64,000 bases of DNA from Neorhizobium galegae (lineage in GTDB: Bacteria > Pseudomonadota > Alphaproteobacteria > Rhizobiales > Rhizobiaceae): positions 992,001 through 1,056,000 of the forward strand of contig NZ_JAGIPG010000002.1 in the NCBI RefSeq assembly GCF_017877055.1, read 5' to 3'. A program made the translations under genes and the position numbers. Below the pieces are notes generated by a model. That model ran no database searches and had not been told where the DNA came from. It saw only the letters and a list, made by a program, of their open reading frames with translations. Of this stretch, positions 21,040 through 29,554 are shown piece after piece (the stretch's first letter is position 1; each line of letters begins with the position of its first letter).

Positions 21040-21912
21040 TCAGCCCGCGAGATGCGGGCGGGGAAAGAGCCGCCGGACAAGGCCGGACGGTGCGAAGAGG
21101 ATGGAAAAACCGTAGATCACCGCCGCCGTCATGATGATCGTCGGGCCGGAGGCGAGTTCGAGGTGATAGGAGGCGACCAGCCCGACATAGCCGGAGACGG
21201 CGGCCGTGACGGCGGCAAGAGTTATCATCGCGGTCAAGCTGCGGCCCCAGAGCTGCGCCACCGCCGCCGGCAACATCATCAGCCCGACCGCCATCAGCGT
21301 GCCAAGCGCCTGGAAGCTCGCGACCATGTTCAGCACCACGAGCAGCAGAAACAGCGCGTGATAGACCGGCCCGCGGCCGCCGACGGTGCGCAGGAAACCC
21401 GGATCGAAACATTCCGCCACCAGCGGCCGGTAGACGAGGGCAAGGGCGACGAGCGTCACCGAGGTGATCGAGCCGATGAGGGCGAGTGCCGGGCCGTCGA
21501 TGGCGAGAATGGTGCCGAACAGCACGTGCAGCAGATCGATGTTGGAACCGCGCAGCGAGACGATCAGCACGCCGAGTGCCAGTGAGGTCAGGTAGAAGCT
21601 TGCAAAGCTCGCATCCTCCTGCAGCACGGTGGCCCGGCTGACGATGCCGGAAAGCAGAGCCACGGAAAGGCCCGCCACAAGCCCGCCGATCCCCATCGCG
21701 GTCAGCGACAGCGAGCCGGCGACGAGATACCCGATCGCCGCGCCCGGCAGCACCGCATGGCTCATCGCATCGCCCATCAGGCTCATGCGCCGCAGCATCA
21801 GGAAGACGCCGATCGGGCCGGAGCCGAGCGCCAGGCACAGGCAGGCGATCAGCGCCCGGCGCATGAAGCCGTAGTCGGCAAACGGCGCGATCAGCAGATC
21901 GTAGGCGCTCAT
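21040..21912 (-). CDS. Zinc ABC transporter permease (AztB/ZnuB type)
   Basis: 290 aa, about eight hydrophobic helices. ABC-3 family motifs: LGSGPIGVFLMLRRMSLMGDAMSHAVLPGAAIGYL near residue 50 and GTLMAVGLMMLPAAVAQLWGRS near residue 220. The start overlaps the ATPase stop (21909-21912), so the two are translationally coupled. It forms the membrane channel of the transporter with the ATPase and the binding protein downstream. Confidence 0.92.
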   Translation of the reverse strand: MSAYDLLIAPFADYGFMRRALIACLCLALGSGPIGVFLMLRRMSLMGDAMSHAVLPGAAIGYLVAGSLSLTAMGIGGLVAGLSVALLSGIVSRATVLQEDASFASFYLTSLALGVLIVSLRGSNIDLLHVLFGTILAIDGPALALIGSITSVTLVALALVYRPLVAECFDPGFLRTVGGRGPVYHALFLLLVVLNMVASFQALGTLMAVGLMMLPAAVAQLWGRSLTAMITLAAVTAAVSGYVGLVASYHLELASGPTIIMTAAVIYGFSILFAPSGLVRRLFPRPHLAG

Positions 21913-22676
21913 GCGACAACCCCGTTGCTCGAAGCGTCACTGACCGGCGGTTCGCAGGTTCCGGCACCGTCGTCCCATCGCTCCGCCATCATCCGCGCCC
22001 TGAGCAGATTGCCGGCCGACATCACCTCCGCCGTCGGCCCCCAGGCGATGCATTCGCGGGCCAGAAGCAAGGTTTCGGGAAAATGCGTCCGCACCTGTTC
22101 GAGGTCGTGCAGCACGGCGATTACGGTGCGGCCCTCGCCGTGCCAGTGCGCCACGATGTCGAGCAGGTCCTGCGTGGTGCGTGCGTCGATCGCGGTGAAG
22201 GGCTCGTCGAGCAGGATGACCTTCGCATCCTGAAGCAGGAGGCGCGCAAACAGCACACGCTGGAACTGCCCGGCCGAAAGCGAGCCGATCGGCCGCCGTT
22301 CGAACCCGCCGAGGCCGACGGCGGCGAGCGTCTCGGTCGCATGGGCATGTTCCTTCGATCCGTTCGCCTTGAACGCCCCCGTATGCCGCCAGGCGCCGAG
22401 CAGCACCGTATCGAGGACGGAGATCGGGAAGCGCCGGTTGATGTCCGCCGCCTGCGGCAGGTAACCGAAATCGCTGCGGACGAGCTGATGCTGCAGCCGT
22501 CCTTCCGCTGGCAGCAATTCGCCCATGATCGCTTTCATCAGCGTCGATTTTCCGGCTCCGTTCGGCCCGGCAATGGCGGTCAGGCTGCCGGCCCGGAAGA
22601 AACCCGATACGTGATGGACGGCGGGATGACGGTCGTAGGTCACCGTGAGATTATCGAGCGTGAGAAGGGCGTTCAC
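21909..22676 (-). CDS. Zinc ABC transporter ATP-binding protein (AztA/ZnuC type)
   Basis: 255 aa with Walker A GPNGAGKST, signature LSAGQFQRVLFAR, Walker B VILLDEPFTAID and the H-loop in VIAVLHDLEQV. FGYLPQ is the Q-loop region typical of metal transporters. It starts with GTG at 22674-22676, which overlaps the TGA of the small upstream ORF, so translation is probably coupled to that ORF. Confidence 0.92.
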   Translation of the reverse strand: MNALLTLDNLTVTYDRHPAVHHVSGFFRAGSLTAIAGPNGAGKSTLMKAIMGELLPAEGRLQHQLVRSDFGYLPQAADINRRFPISVLDTVLLGAWRHTGAFKANGSKEHAHATETLAAVGLGGFERRPIGSLSAGQFQRVLFARLLLQDAKVILLDEPFTAIDARTTQDLLDIVAHWHGEGRTVIAVLHDLEQVRTHFPETLLLARECIAWGPTAEVMSAGNLLRARMMAERWDDGAGTCEPPVSDASSNGVVA

Positions 22677-22807
22677 GGCAGCATCGCCGCCCAGCCGATT
22701 GCCATCCAGAGAAGGCCGAGGAGCAGCGCGACGTAGGCGAGGCGGCCAAGAGCCGAACTGCCGACAAGGCTGGAGGAGGGAGAAAGTCGTTCCATTGAAG
22801 CCGCCAT
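22673..22807 (-). CDS. Predicted 44-aa membrane leader gene of the zinc-uptake operon
   Basis: ATG at 22805-22807, TGA at 22673-22675 overlapping the GTG of the ATPase gene (GTGA). The product is a Ser-rich N-terminus plus one hydrophobic helix (LAYVALLLGLLWMAIGWAAM). It is the first open frame after the Zur-like boxes, only 3 bp from them, so these would cover the promoter or leader of this ORF. It could be a small transporter subunit or a translational-coupling leader. I know of no family name; the coupling geometry is the main support. Confidence 0.6.
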   Translation of the reverse strand: MAASMERLSPSSSLVGSSALGRLAYVALLLGLLWMAIGWAAMLP

Positions 22808-22810
22808 TTT

Positions 22811-22840
22811 TGTAATAACATTACATGTTATGTTATAACA
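22811..22840 (-). promoter_or_regulatory. Two abutting Zur-type operators
   Basis: Two 15-bp palindromes lie end to end: TGTAATAACATTACA at 22811-22825 and TGTTATGTTATAACA at 22826-22840. Each is a perfect 6-3-6 inverted repeat. They match the alphaproteobacterial Zur box pattern (TGTTAT-N3-ATAACA) and sit immediately ahead of the zinc transporter operon, so zinc-dependent repression by Zur is expected. Confidence 0.75.
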
Positions 22841-22982
22841 AATGTGGCTAAAAGAGGGCGAGTACCTAATCTCGTGTCGGAGGCGGCACGCGCCACGCCG
22901 CCTGATGGGGTCACGGCGCGGCGTTGCGACTGTATATTAGCGGTTCTGACGCTTCAAAGCTGGAAGTGCGTTTTGATCGGAA

Positions 22983-23015
22983 GATCCAAACAAGAAGGAC
23001 GCCCGGCAGGCGTCC
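22983..23015 (-). terminator. Intrinsic terminator after the peroxiredoxin gene
   Basis: A 7-bp GC stem (GGACGCC/GGCGTCC, arms 22997-23003 and 23009-23015) followed on the minus strand by TTCTTGTTT. It lies 23 bp after the peroxiredoxin stop and would insulate the zinc operon promoter. Confidence 0.55.
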
Positions 23016-23037
23016 CTCGAAAGCAAAATGGTGTACC

Positions 23038-23523
23038 TCAGAGCTGTTCCAGCATCGCCGCCGCGCCGGAGACGGTGGCCTGGCCGGGGCTTTCCTCGAC
23101 GTTGAGCGACTTCACCACGCCGTTTTCGACCAGCATCGAATAGCGCTTCGAGCGCACACCGAGGCCTCCGGCGGAAAGGTCGGCGTCGAGGCCGAGCGCC
23201 TTGGTGAAGGCGCCGTCCCAGTCGGCCAGAAAATGGATCTTTCCAAGACCGCCGGTCTGGGTCGCCCAGGCACCCATCACGTGCCAATCGTTGACGGCGA
23301 GGACGGCGATGTCGTCCACTCCCTTGGAGAGGATCGCGTCGCGGTTTTCCAGATAGCCCGGCAGGTGGTTCAGCGTGCAGGTGGGCGTGAAGGCACCGGG
23401 AACGGCGAAGACAACCACCTTCTTGCCGTCGAAAAGCTGTTCGGTGGTGATCTCCACCGGACCGTCCGCGGTCTTTTCCTTGAACTTGGCTGTGGGAAGT
23501 TTGTCGCCGATGGCAATCGTCAT
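23038..23523 (-). CDS. Peroxiredoxin (Prx5 / AhpE-like redoxin)
   Basis: 161 aa. Thioredoxin-fold peroxidase of the Prx5 subfamily: the peroxidatic Cys49 is in VPGAFTPTCTLNHLPGY, and GLGVRSKRYSMLVENGVVKSLNVEESPG is the conserved second half. It reduces hydrogen peroxide or alkyl hydroperoxides with a thiol donor. No second obvious resolving Cys is visible, so it may be a 1-Cys enzyme or use glutathione/glutaredoxin. Monocistronic by its position. Confidence 0.92.
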   Translation of the reverse strand: MTIAIGDKLPTAKFKEKTADGPVEITTEQLFDGKKVVVFAVPGAFTPTCTLNHLPGYLENRDAILSKGVDDIAVLAVNDWHVMGAWATQTGGLGKIHFLADWDGAFTKALGLDADLSAGGLGVRSKRYSMLVENGVVKSLNVEESPGQATVSGAAAMLEQL

Positions 23524-23662
23524 GGGGCTCTCCTCGGTTGGGCGAGCGCCTGGTTCAGGCCCGCCATTCGCGGCGCACTATAGAGCGCACTTGGCGCAAG
23601 ACAAGGGAAAGGCCGCAATGCGACAGGCCGCCGGACGCGGGACCGATCAACAGGACGTGACG

Positions 23663-24520
23663 TCACTCGAAGGCGAGCGAGGTTTCCATGGCCCGGTTGC
23701 CGGCGATCACCAGAATGCCCCAGCGCTTACCCTTGATGTCGTAGTTCTTCGGCAATTTGCCAACCGGCATGTCGAGCGCATAGGCGTCGCCGTCGCGCCG
23801 GCCGTTGACGCCGTCGAAGAGCACGTGGCCCTGCGGACCGGTGACGATCACCTGCGGCGGCTCCGAGGCTTCGGGCGGCAGTTTCAGCTTCAAGGCAAGC
23901 TTGTCGCGCCCCTGCGTCATCGCGTAGTAGGTGACCGCGAAATCGTCCGAGGGCGCTTCCGGGAGCTTCGAGGCCGCGGCGTTGAGGATCATCGCTTCCT
24001 CGACGGGCGTGCCCTTGGTGGCTCCAAGCTGCAGCGAGAATTCCGCCTGGAACGGAATGCAGATGTTGCGGCAAAGGCCGACGAAGGCGGAAGCGCCGAG
24101 GTTCAGCGGCCTTCCGGGATCCTCCATCTTGAGCTCGAAGGGCAGCGTGACTGCATGGTCATAGCCGATATCGCGCAGCTTGCCGTTGTCGATCCGCTTC
24201 GGCACGGGATAACTCATGCTGTTGAGCGTCACGCCGCTTGCCTTGGAAAACACCATCTGCGGCGGAATGCCCGCATCGCCCGGCTCCTTCCAATAGGTGA
24301 TCCAGCCGGCCTTCGGTTCGATCTGCAGCGCGCCGCGCACCATGCCGTCGGGCTCGGGCGGCATCGCCACCACCCGCATCCGGCCGCCCTCGTTGCTCGC
24401 CCACGGCGTGGTCTCGGCGCAGCTCATCGAGGCAATACCCAGGACGACGCCTGCAGTGATGCATGCGACGACCGCGGCGGGTGGGCGGGACGGAAGGCTG
24501 CTTAGCGAAATTCTCTTCAT
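23663..24520 (-). CDS. DsbD alpha-domain-like secreted protein
   Basis: 285 aa from the ATG at 24518-24520. A signal peptide ends at SMSCAE. The rest resembles the N-terminal (alpha) domain of DsbD/ScsB: GWITYWKEPGDAGIPP near residue 60 and the redox pair in FVGLCRNICIPFQAEF near residue 145. No transmembrane DsbD core is fused, which is common in rhizobial homologues. It may accept electrons in the periplasm; the partner is not in this window. Divergent from the yqgE-like gene. Confidence 0.8.
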   Translation of the reverse strand: MKRISLSSLPSRPPAAVVACITAGVVLGIASMSCAETTPWASNEGGRMRVVAMPPEPDGMVRGALQIEPKAGWITYWKEPGDAGIPPQMVFSKASGVTLNSMSYPVPKRIDNGKLRDIGYDHAVTLPFELKMEDPGRPLNLGASAFVGLCRNICIPFQAEFSLQLGATKGTPVEEAMILNAAASKLPEAPSDDFAVTYYAMTQGRDKLALKLKLPPEASEPPQVIVTGPQGHVLFDGVNGRRDGDAYALDMPVGKLPKNYDIKGKRWGILVIAGNRAMETSLAFE

Positions 24521-24681
24521 CGACCAAGCATTTAACCGATTGGCTTTGCCCGAACCAGTCACGAGCCCTCGCGAGCCGATCATTTTCGGTTGATTGATCG
24601 GGCGGACTGCCCCATCTTGATGGAATTGCAATTGACGCTCTCCAGCCCGTTGGCCGGGCCGGAAGGCAGGCTGGAGGCATC

Positions 24682-25287
24682 ATGTCTTTCTCGACCCTCG
24701 GGGAAAAGAGCGAACGGGGCTTCCTGGACGGACAGTTCCTGATAGCCATGCCGGGCATGCAGGACAGCAATTTCACCCGTGCCGTCGTTTATATCTGTGC
24801 CCATTCGTCGGCTGGCGCGATGGGTTTCATCATCAATCGTGCGCAGCAGATTTCGTTCACCGACGTTCTCCTCCACTTGAAGATCATGGATCAGGCCGAT
24901 GCGATCATGCTGCCGGTGCAGACCCGTGATCTGCCGATCCTTTCCGGTGGTCCGGTGGAGACCGGCCGCGGTTTCGTGCTGCATTCGGACGATTTCGTAA
25001 GCGAGTCCTCCATCCCCGTGAGTGACGACATCTCTCTCACCGCCACGCTCGATATCATCCGCGCCATCTGCGACGGGCGGGGACCGGCGCGTGCCACGAT
25101 GCTGCTCGGTTATGCCGGCTGGGGCGCCGGCCAGCTGGAACTGGAAATCGCCAACAACGGCTGGCTGAATTGCCCTGCCAGCGAAGCGCTGATCTTTGAC
25201 CGGGCGCTGGAAGGCAAATACGAGCGCGCGCTGGCGCTCCTCGGCGTCAGCCCGGAAATGCTCTCCAGCGAAGCCGGCCACGCCTGA
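24682..25287 (+). CDS. YqgE/AlgH family protein
   Basis: 201 aa. The DUF179 signature is present: [37 protein letters not shown], then [16 protein letters not shown] and [22 protein letters not shown]. The family is widespread and cytoplasmic; a precise biochemical function is not established. The ATG at 24682 follows GGAGG. Confidence 0.93.
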   Translation: MSFSTLGEKSERGFLDGQFLIAMPGMQDSNFTRAVVYICAHSSAGAMGFIINRAQQISFTDVLLHLKIMDQADAIMLPVQTRDLPILSGGPVETGRGFVLHSDDFVSESSIPVSDDISLTATLDIIRAICDGRGPARATMLLGYAGWGAGQLELEIANNGWLNCPASEALIFDRALEGKYERALALLGVSPEMLSSEAGHA

Positions 25288-25386
25288 TCATCCAAATCAT
25301 CCAATTTTAGAAGATTTCCGGAACGAAGCCTCCAGCCCGGAGTTCTTTTCCCAGCAGGACGATGGGCGTCCTCACCGAGGAGAAGC

Positions 25387-25581
25387 ATGATGGGTAGCAC
25401 CAGTGACAAGATGGCCGGCAAGGCGAACGAAATGACCGGCAAGGCCAAGCAGGCGGCCGGTGACATGACCGACAATCCGAAGCTCAAGGCAAAGGGTGCC
25501 GGCCAGGAAGCCAAGGGCCATGCGCAACAGGCCAAGGGCAAGGTCAAGGATGCGGCGAAGGGCGTTGTCGACCGCATGTAA
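25387..25581 (+). CDS. CsbD family stress-response protein
   Basis: 64 aa, very Lys/Ala/Gly-rich with repeating KAxxxxGKAKQAAGD units, the CsbD pattern. These small, largely disordered proteins rise under general stress in many bacteria; function is not known. Ribosome site GAGGAGAAGC precedes the ATG; a second ATG follows one codon later. Followed by the metallopeptidase gene on the same strand. Confidence 0.9.
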   Translation: MMGSTSDKMAGKANEMTGKAKQAAGDMTDNPKLKAKGAGQEAKGHAQQAKGKVKDAAKGVVDRM

Positions 25582-25674
25582 CGGTTGCTTTACTAGCTTA
25601 GAATGCGAACCTGTTCCGGCTCCGGCCGGAGCAGGTTTTGTGTATCCGGCCCTTTTAAAACTCACGGATTTTCC

Positions 25675-26742
25675 ATGCGCCTCTACGACTGCGATCATTG
25701 CGGCCAGACCATCCATTTCGACAATCGCTCCTGCGTGAACTGCGGCCACCGGTTGGCTTTCGTCCCGGAGCATATGGCCATGCATGCGCTTGCGCAGGAT
25801 GAAGGGGAGGGAACCTGGCATCTCGTCGCCCGGCCGGACTATAAAGTGCGTCACTGCTCCAATGCCGCGATGGACATCTGCAACTGGACGGTCAGCGCAG
25901 ACGATCCTCATCCGTTCTGCCCTGCCTGCCGGCATAACCGCCTGGTTCCGGATGCCTCGACCGAGATCGGCCTCAGCCAGTGGCGGCGTATCAGCCAGGC
26001 ACAGCGGCATCTCTTCTACTCGCTGATGCGCTGGAACCTGCCGCACACCAATCGCGACGAGGATCCGCGGGGCGGCCTGGTCTTCGACTTCCTCGTCGAC
26101 GAGGTGCAGCCGGACGGCACCATCGTGCCGGCCATGACCGGCCACGAGGACGGCCTGATCGCGATCCGCGCCGCCGAGGCCGACGATGCGACCCGCGAGC
26201 AGGTGCGCGTCTCGATGAACGAGCCCTACCGCACAATGCTCGGACATTTTCGCCATGAAACAGGCCACTATATCTGGGACAAGCTTGTGCGCGACGGCGG
26301 CAGGCTGGAAGAGTTCCGCGCCATCTTCGGCGAGGAGACGGTCGATTACGGCGCGGCGCTGCAGAGAAATTACGTGCAGGGCCCGCCGCCCGGCTGGCAG
26401 GATTTCTACATCAGCACCTACGCCAGCACCCATCCCTGGGAAGATTTCGCCGAGTGCTTCGCCCACTACCTGCATATCGTCGATACGCTGGAGACCGCCC
26501 GTGCCTATGGCATGGTGATCGAGCCGCGCGGCCACGCGGAAATGGCCGCTGAAGTGGCTTTCAACCCTTATGCGGCGCGTGATGCGGAACAGCTCATCTC
26601 GGCCTGGGTCCCGTTCAGCATGGCGCTCAACAGCATCCACCGGTCGATGGGCCAGCCGGATCTCTATCCATTCGTCCTTTCGCAGGCCGTCATGGTCAAG
26701 CTGGAATATATTCACCGGCTCATTCAGGCCCAGGGAAGATAG
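25675..26742 (+). CDS. Zinc-ribbon putative metallopeptidase
   Basis: 355 aa from the ATG at 25675. The first 20-40 residues form a zinc ribbon (CDHCGQ...CVNCGH), and a second ribbon half follows with CSNAA...CPACRH. The zinc-protease motif HETGH (in RHETGHYIWDKLV) lies near residue 200, with conserved ISTYASTHPWEDFAECFAHYLHI downstream. This is the putative zinc-binding metallopeptidase family with an N-terminal zinc ribbon; substrates are unknown. Confidence 0.85.
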   Translation: MRLYDCDHCGQTIHFDNRSCVNCGHRLAFVPEHMAMHALAQDEGEGTWHLVARPDYKVRHCSNAAMDICNWTVSADDPHPFCPACRHNRLVPDASTEIGLSQWRRISQAQRHLFYSLMRWNLPHTNRDEDPRGGLVFDFLVDEVQPDGTIVPAMTGHEDGLIAIRAAEADDATREQVRVSMNEPYRTMLGHFRHETGHYIWDKLVRDGGRLEEFRAIFGEETVDYGAALQRNYVQGPPPGWQDFYISTYASTHPWEDFAECFAHYLHIVDTLETARAYGMVIEPRGHAEMAAEVAFNPYAARDAEQLISAWVPFSMALNSIHRSMGQPDLYPFVLSQAVMVKLEYIHRLIQAQGR

Positions 26743-26762
26743 ACTCCCGCCCAAAAAGAAAA

Positions 26763-26790
26763 CCCGCCTTTCGGTGGATCGAAAGGCGGG
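26763..26790. terminator. Bidirectional terminator between convergent genes
   Basis: An 11-bp perfect stem (CCCGCCTTTCG at 26763-26773, CGAAAGGCGGG at 26780-26790). On the minus strand it is followed by TTTTCTTTTT, a strong T-tract for the acyl-CoA dehydrogenase transcript; on the plus strand the tail is weaker. It separates the metallopeptidase and dehydrogenase genes. Confidence 0.75.
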
Positions 26791-26984
26791 AAGTAGTTTA
26801 TGGGGCGCATTCAGAGACCCCTGGGAATTAGGGGGCAAGATCACGATTTCGTCAACTCAAAAACATGCATTTTCATATTTTAAAGATGCTACCTTGCGTT
26901 GAAGCCGCTCCCTTGGCCTCCCATTCTGGGCAAAATGCAGCCTATGCTGGTCCTTGTGCGTCACTACCTCAAGTTCTTTGTTTC

Positions 26985-28139
26985 TCAAAAGGTCCTGAGC
27001 GTATCGAGACCCAGGGCCATGCGGCCGGAAAATTCCTGCTGCCCTCCGGTTCTCATGGGGTGGTAACGGGCGCCCTGAATGTCGCGGAACCGGCGTTCGA
27101 GACCCTTGTCCCGATAGAAGGCTGCGCCGCCTGCGGTCTCCATGGCGAGTTCCGTCGCGGCGATCGCGTGGCGGGCGACCAGCGTGCGGCCGATCATGAT
27201 CTCGTTGGTCGTGGCCGGCGAAGGTTCGCCGCGCTCGGCCGCCGCGATCATGCCGGCATGGGCGTATTGCGCAGCCCTGAGTTCGGTCTCCATCCGCCCG
27301 GCAAGCTCGATCACGTGGGCGTCCGGCGCCTTCCGTTTCGCCATCTCCACCGCGATATTGCGAGCGCTTTCGGCAACGCCGAGATAGGCCGAGTAGATCA
27401 GCGGGAAGGCGATCATCGAGATGATGTGGAAAAGCATGTGCCATTCGCCCTGGTTGCGCTTCAGCGCCACCGCCTCCTCCGGCACCACATGGCCTTCGAT
27501 CATCACGTCGTTCGAACCTGTGCCGCGCATCCCCATCACCTTCCAGGTGTCGAGAACCTTGATATGCGGGGAGTTCATTGGCAGGCCGAAATGCAGGACC
27601 TTCGGCCCGTCCGGTTCGTCGAACACCGCGCCGGTCATCAGGATGTCGCCGATCGGCGAGCCCGAGGTGAAGATCTTGCGGGCGGTGATCCGGTAACCGC
27701 CATCGACCTTTTCGGCCTTGCCGGACCCTTCGATCCAGTCCGAGCCGCCGCTCGACAGCAGGATGACCCGCTCTGCCGCCACGCGCTTGAGAAGCGGCAT
27801 CACCGGCGCCGCCTTCTGACGGGTCCAGCGCCAGGCGGGGATCGCCACCTGATGCGTGTGCATCGAAAAGGCGAGCGCCGTCGATCCGCAATGATGCGCA
27901 AGCTCCCGGATCATGTCGCAGAGTTCGCGGACCTCAGCGCCGCCGCCGCCGAGATCGGCGGGAACGCCGGCCTCGATCAGGCCGGAATGGCGCAGGTCCC
28001 GATAGTTCTCGGCGACAAAGGCATCACCGTCATCGGCCTTCGCGGCGCGTGCGGCAAAGACCGGCCCGAGCGATCTGGCAATGCCGATCGCATTCGAATG
28101 GACCGAGTGGGCGGGTTTGAGTTCGGTTGCTGGTGTCAT
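26985..28139 (-). CDS. Acyl-CoA dehydrogenase-family flavoprotein
   Basis: 384 aa from the ATG at 28137-28139; the upstream extension is not supported. N-terminal helical domain, middle beta domain with DGGYRITARKIFTSGSPIGDILM and GTGSNDVMIEGHVVPEEA, and a C-terminal four-helix domain. The usual catalytic Glu context is not obvious, and the sequence resembles the DszC/SfnC-like and pigment/monooxygenase branch, so it may be a flavin monooxygenase rather than a beta-oxidation enzyme. No CoA-ligase or enoyl-CoA hydratase neighbour helps. Confidence 0.75.
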   Translation of the reverse strand: MTPATELKPAHSVHSNAIGIARSLGPVFAARAAKADDGDAFVAENYRDLRHSGLIEAGVPADLGGGGAEVRELCDMIRELAHHCGSTALAFSMHTHQVAIPAWRWTRQKAAPVMPLLKRVAAERVILLSSGGSDWIEGSGKAEKVDGGYRITARKIFTSGSPIGDILMTGAVFDEPDGPKVLHFGLPMNSPHIKVLDTWKVMGMRGTGSNDVMIEGHVVPEEAVALKRNQGEWHMLFHIISMIAFPLIYSAYLGVAESARNIAVEMAKRKAPDAHVIELAGRMETELRAAQYAHAGMIAAAERGEPSPATTNEIMIGRTLVARHAIAATELAMETAGGAAFYRDKGLERRFRDIQGARYHPMRTGGQQEFSGRMALGLDTLRTF

Positions 28140-28342
28140 TTTCTTCTCCTCCCATTTGTCGAGAATGGGCGGAGTGTTGGCCGCTCGGCGAGCAGCCGCA
28201 AGTACAGGAAATGGACTAGACCCTGCCGGATATCGACCGCCGCCACCGCGGCGCCGCGATGGTCGGGGCAAGCCAAGTAACTCGAAGCCCCTTGATCACG
28301 GCGGTGGAAAGCGGATCGGTCGCCGCCGTTTAGCGATGCTTT

Positions 28343-28777
28343 TCAGGCGGTTTTCGGCTTCTTCTTCGAGCGGGCGGTATTCAGCGCCGCGGCAGCACGA
28401 ATGAGTGCCTTCAGTGCCTCTTCGTCGATCTTGTCGCCCTCGTGAAAATCGATGGCACGCCTGGTATTTCCGTCGAGGCTGGAGTTGAAGAGGCCGGAAG
28501 GGTCTTCCAGCGAGGCCCCCTTGGCAAAGGTCAGTTTCACGGCGGCCTTATAAGTCTCGCCAGTGCAGATGATGCCGGCAAGCTCCCAGACCGGAACCCC
28601 TCGCCACTTCCATTCCTCGACCACGTCAGGCTCGGCCTGCTTGATCAGGAACCGGACCCGGGCGAGCGTCTCGCCCCGCCAATCGCCGAGTTCGCGGATC
28701 CTCGCATCGATCAACTGCGCCGGAGAGGGTTCCTTGTTCGTCGAAATGCTTTCCATGGTGGTTGTCGCTTTCTTCAT
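28343..28777 (-). CDS. DUF1801 domain protein (1)
   Basis: 144 aa. DUF1801/YdhG-like fold: LIDARIRELGDWRGETLARVRFLIKQAEPDVVEEWKW, then VKLTFAKGASLEDPSGLFN and a conserved IDFHEGDKIDEEALKALIRAA. C-terminus ends in a Lys-rich tail. Last gene of the ArsR/SRPBCC operon; it follows the second DUF1801 gene after 25 bp. Function unknown. Confidence 0.82.
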   Translation of the reverse strand: MKKATTTMESISTNKEPSPAQLIDARIRELGDWRGETLARVRFLIKQAEPDVVEEWKWRGVPVWELAGIICTGETYKAAVKLTFAKGASLEDPSGLFNSSLDGNTRRAIDFHEGDKIDEEALKALIRAAAALNTARSKKKPKTA

Positions 28778-28802
28778 GCTGTCGCCGTTCGCCCGTCGCT
28801 AC

Positions 28803-29258
28803 CTACATCCGTTCGCCGGGTAACTGGCTGGCCTGCTTCATCCAATCGGCAAGCTGTCTTTCGTCCAGTTCGTCGCCCTCGTGGATATGGAAGTAGCGCG
28901 TCTGCGGAGTTTTGGACGTGCCGGGAGGGACTGGGCTGAGCGACGTGCCGCGGAAGAAGGCCAGCTTGATGTAGTTCGTGAAGCAATGGACGCCGAGAAA
29001 CCAGCCATCGCCCTCGATGCCGTAGAGCGGCGAGTTCCATTTGACCGCCTTGTAGACGTTGGGGACGGTGCTGGTGACGAGTGCGTCGATGCGGCGGCCG
29101 ACATCGCTTTTCCAGCCCGGCATGGCCGCGATATAGGCTTGCACGGGTGCGTCGCCGTAACCCTTGGCGATCTGCGGGTTGCCGCCTGAGAGGAGAGCGG
29201 GCTCCGCAGCGATGTGCCCGGCGGCCTTCCCGGATTTCGTCGACGTCTTTCCAACCAT
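28803..29258 (-). CDS. DUF1801 domain protein (2)
   Basis: 151 aa from the ATG at 29256-29258 (AGGAG nine bases upstream; a GTG three codons earlier overlaps the ribosome site). YIAAMPGWKSDVGRRIDALV, VKWNSPLYGIEGDGWFLGVHCFTNYIKLAFFRG and HIHEGDELDERQLADWMKQA are the DUF1801 core. It is a divergent paralogue of the next gene, giving a tandem pair. Function unknown. Confidence 0.85.
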   Translation of the reverse strand: MVGKTSTKSGKAAGHIAAEPALLSGGNPQIAKGYGDAPVQAYIAAMPGWKSDVGRRIDALVTSTVPNVYKAVKWNSPLYGIEGDGWFLGVHCFTNYIKLAFFRGTSLSPVPPGTSKTPQTRYFHIHEGDELDERQLADWMKQASQLPGERM

Positions 29259-29269
29259 TGGGTTCACTC

Positions 29270-29485
29270 CTATCCGCCGGTACGTTGCCCGCTACGAGGG
29301 GCGTATGGCAGCGCGAACAGATAAAGACCGCTCGACAATAACAGGAACAGCGGGAGCAGGGGAGAGTAGACGACCCACATGGGCGGTTCCCCGAAGCCCA
29401 TGGCGACGAAGTTCGCCACGACGGTCACCGTAAAGACAATCGACAGCCAGCGGTGGACCTGCCGCGTTAACGTGTTCCAGTTCAA
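29270..29485 (-). CDS. Small two-span membrane protein in the ArsR/SRPBCC operon
   Basis: 71 aa from a TTG at 29483-29485, supported by GGGGAGG seven bases upstream. Two hydrophobic helices: WLSIVFTVTVVANFVAMGF and VVYSPLLPLFLLLSSGLYLFALPY, with a short GEPPMW loop. The stop is 11 bp before the DUF1801 start. I do not know a named family, but it is tightly placed between the SRPBCC and DUF1801 genes. Confidence 0.65.
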   Translation of the reverse strand: MNWNTLTRQVHRWLSIVFTVTVVANFVAMGFGEPPMWVVYSPLLPLFLLLSSGLYLFALPYAPRSGQRTGG

Positions 29486-29554
29486 CGATAATACCTCCCC
29501 TGAAAACGAACGGCACAACCGCTCTCTAAAAAAAGTCCGGCCTCTCGCAAGGCC

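Noticed and set aside
22844-23583. Plus-strand frames across the peroxiredoxin gene
   Set aside because: Antisense to a clear peroxiredoxin; no motif.
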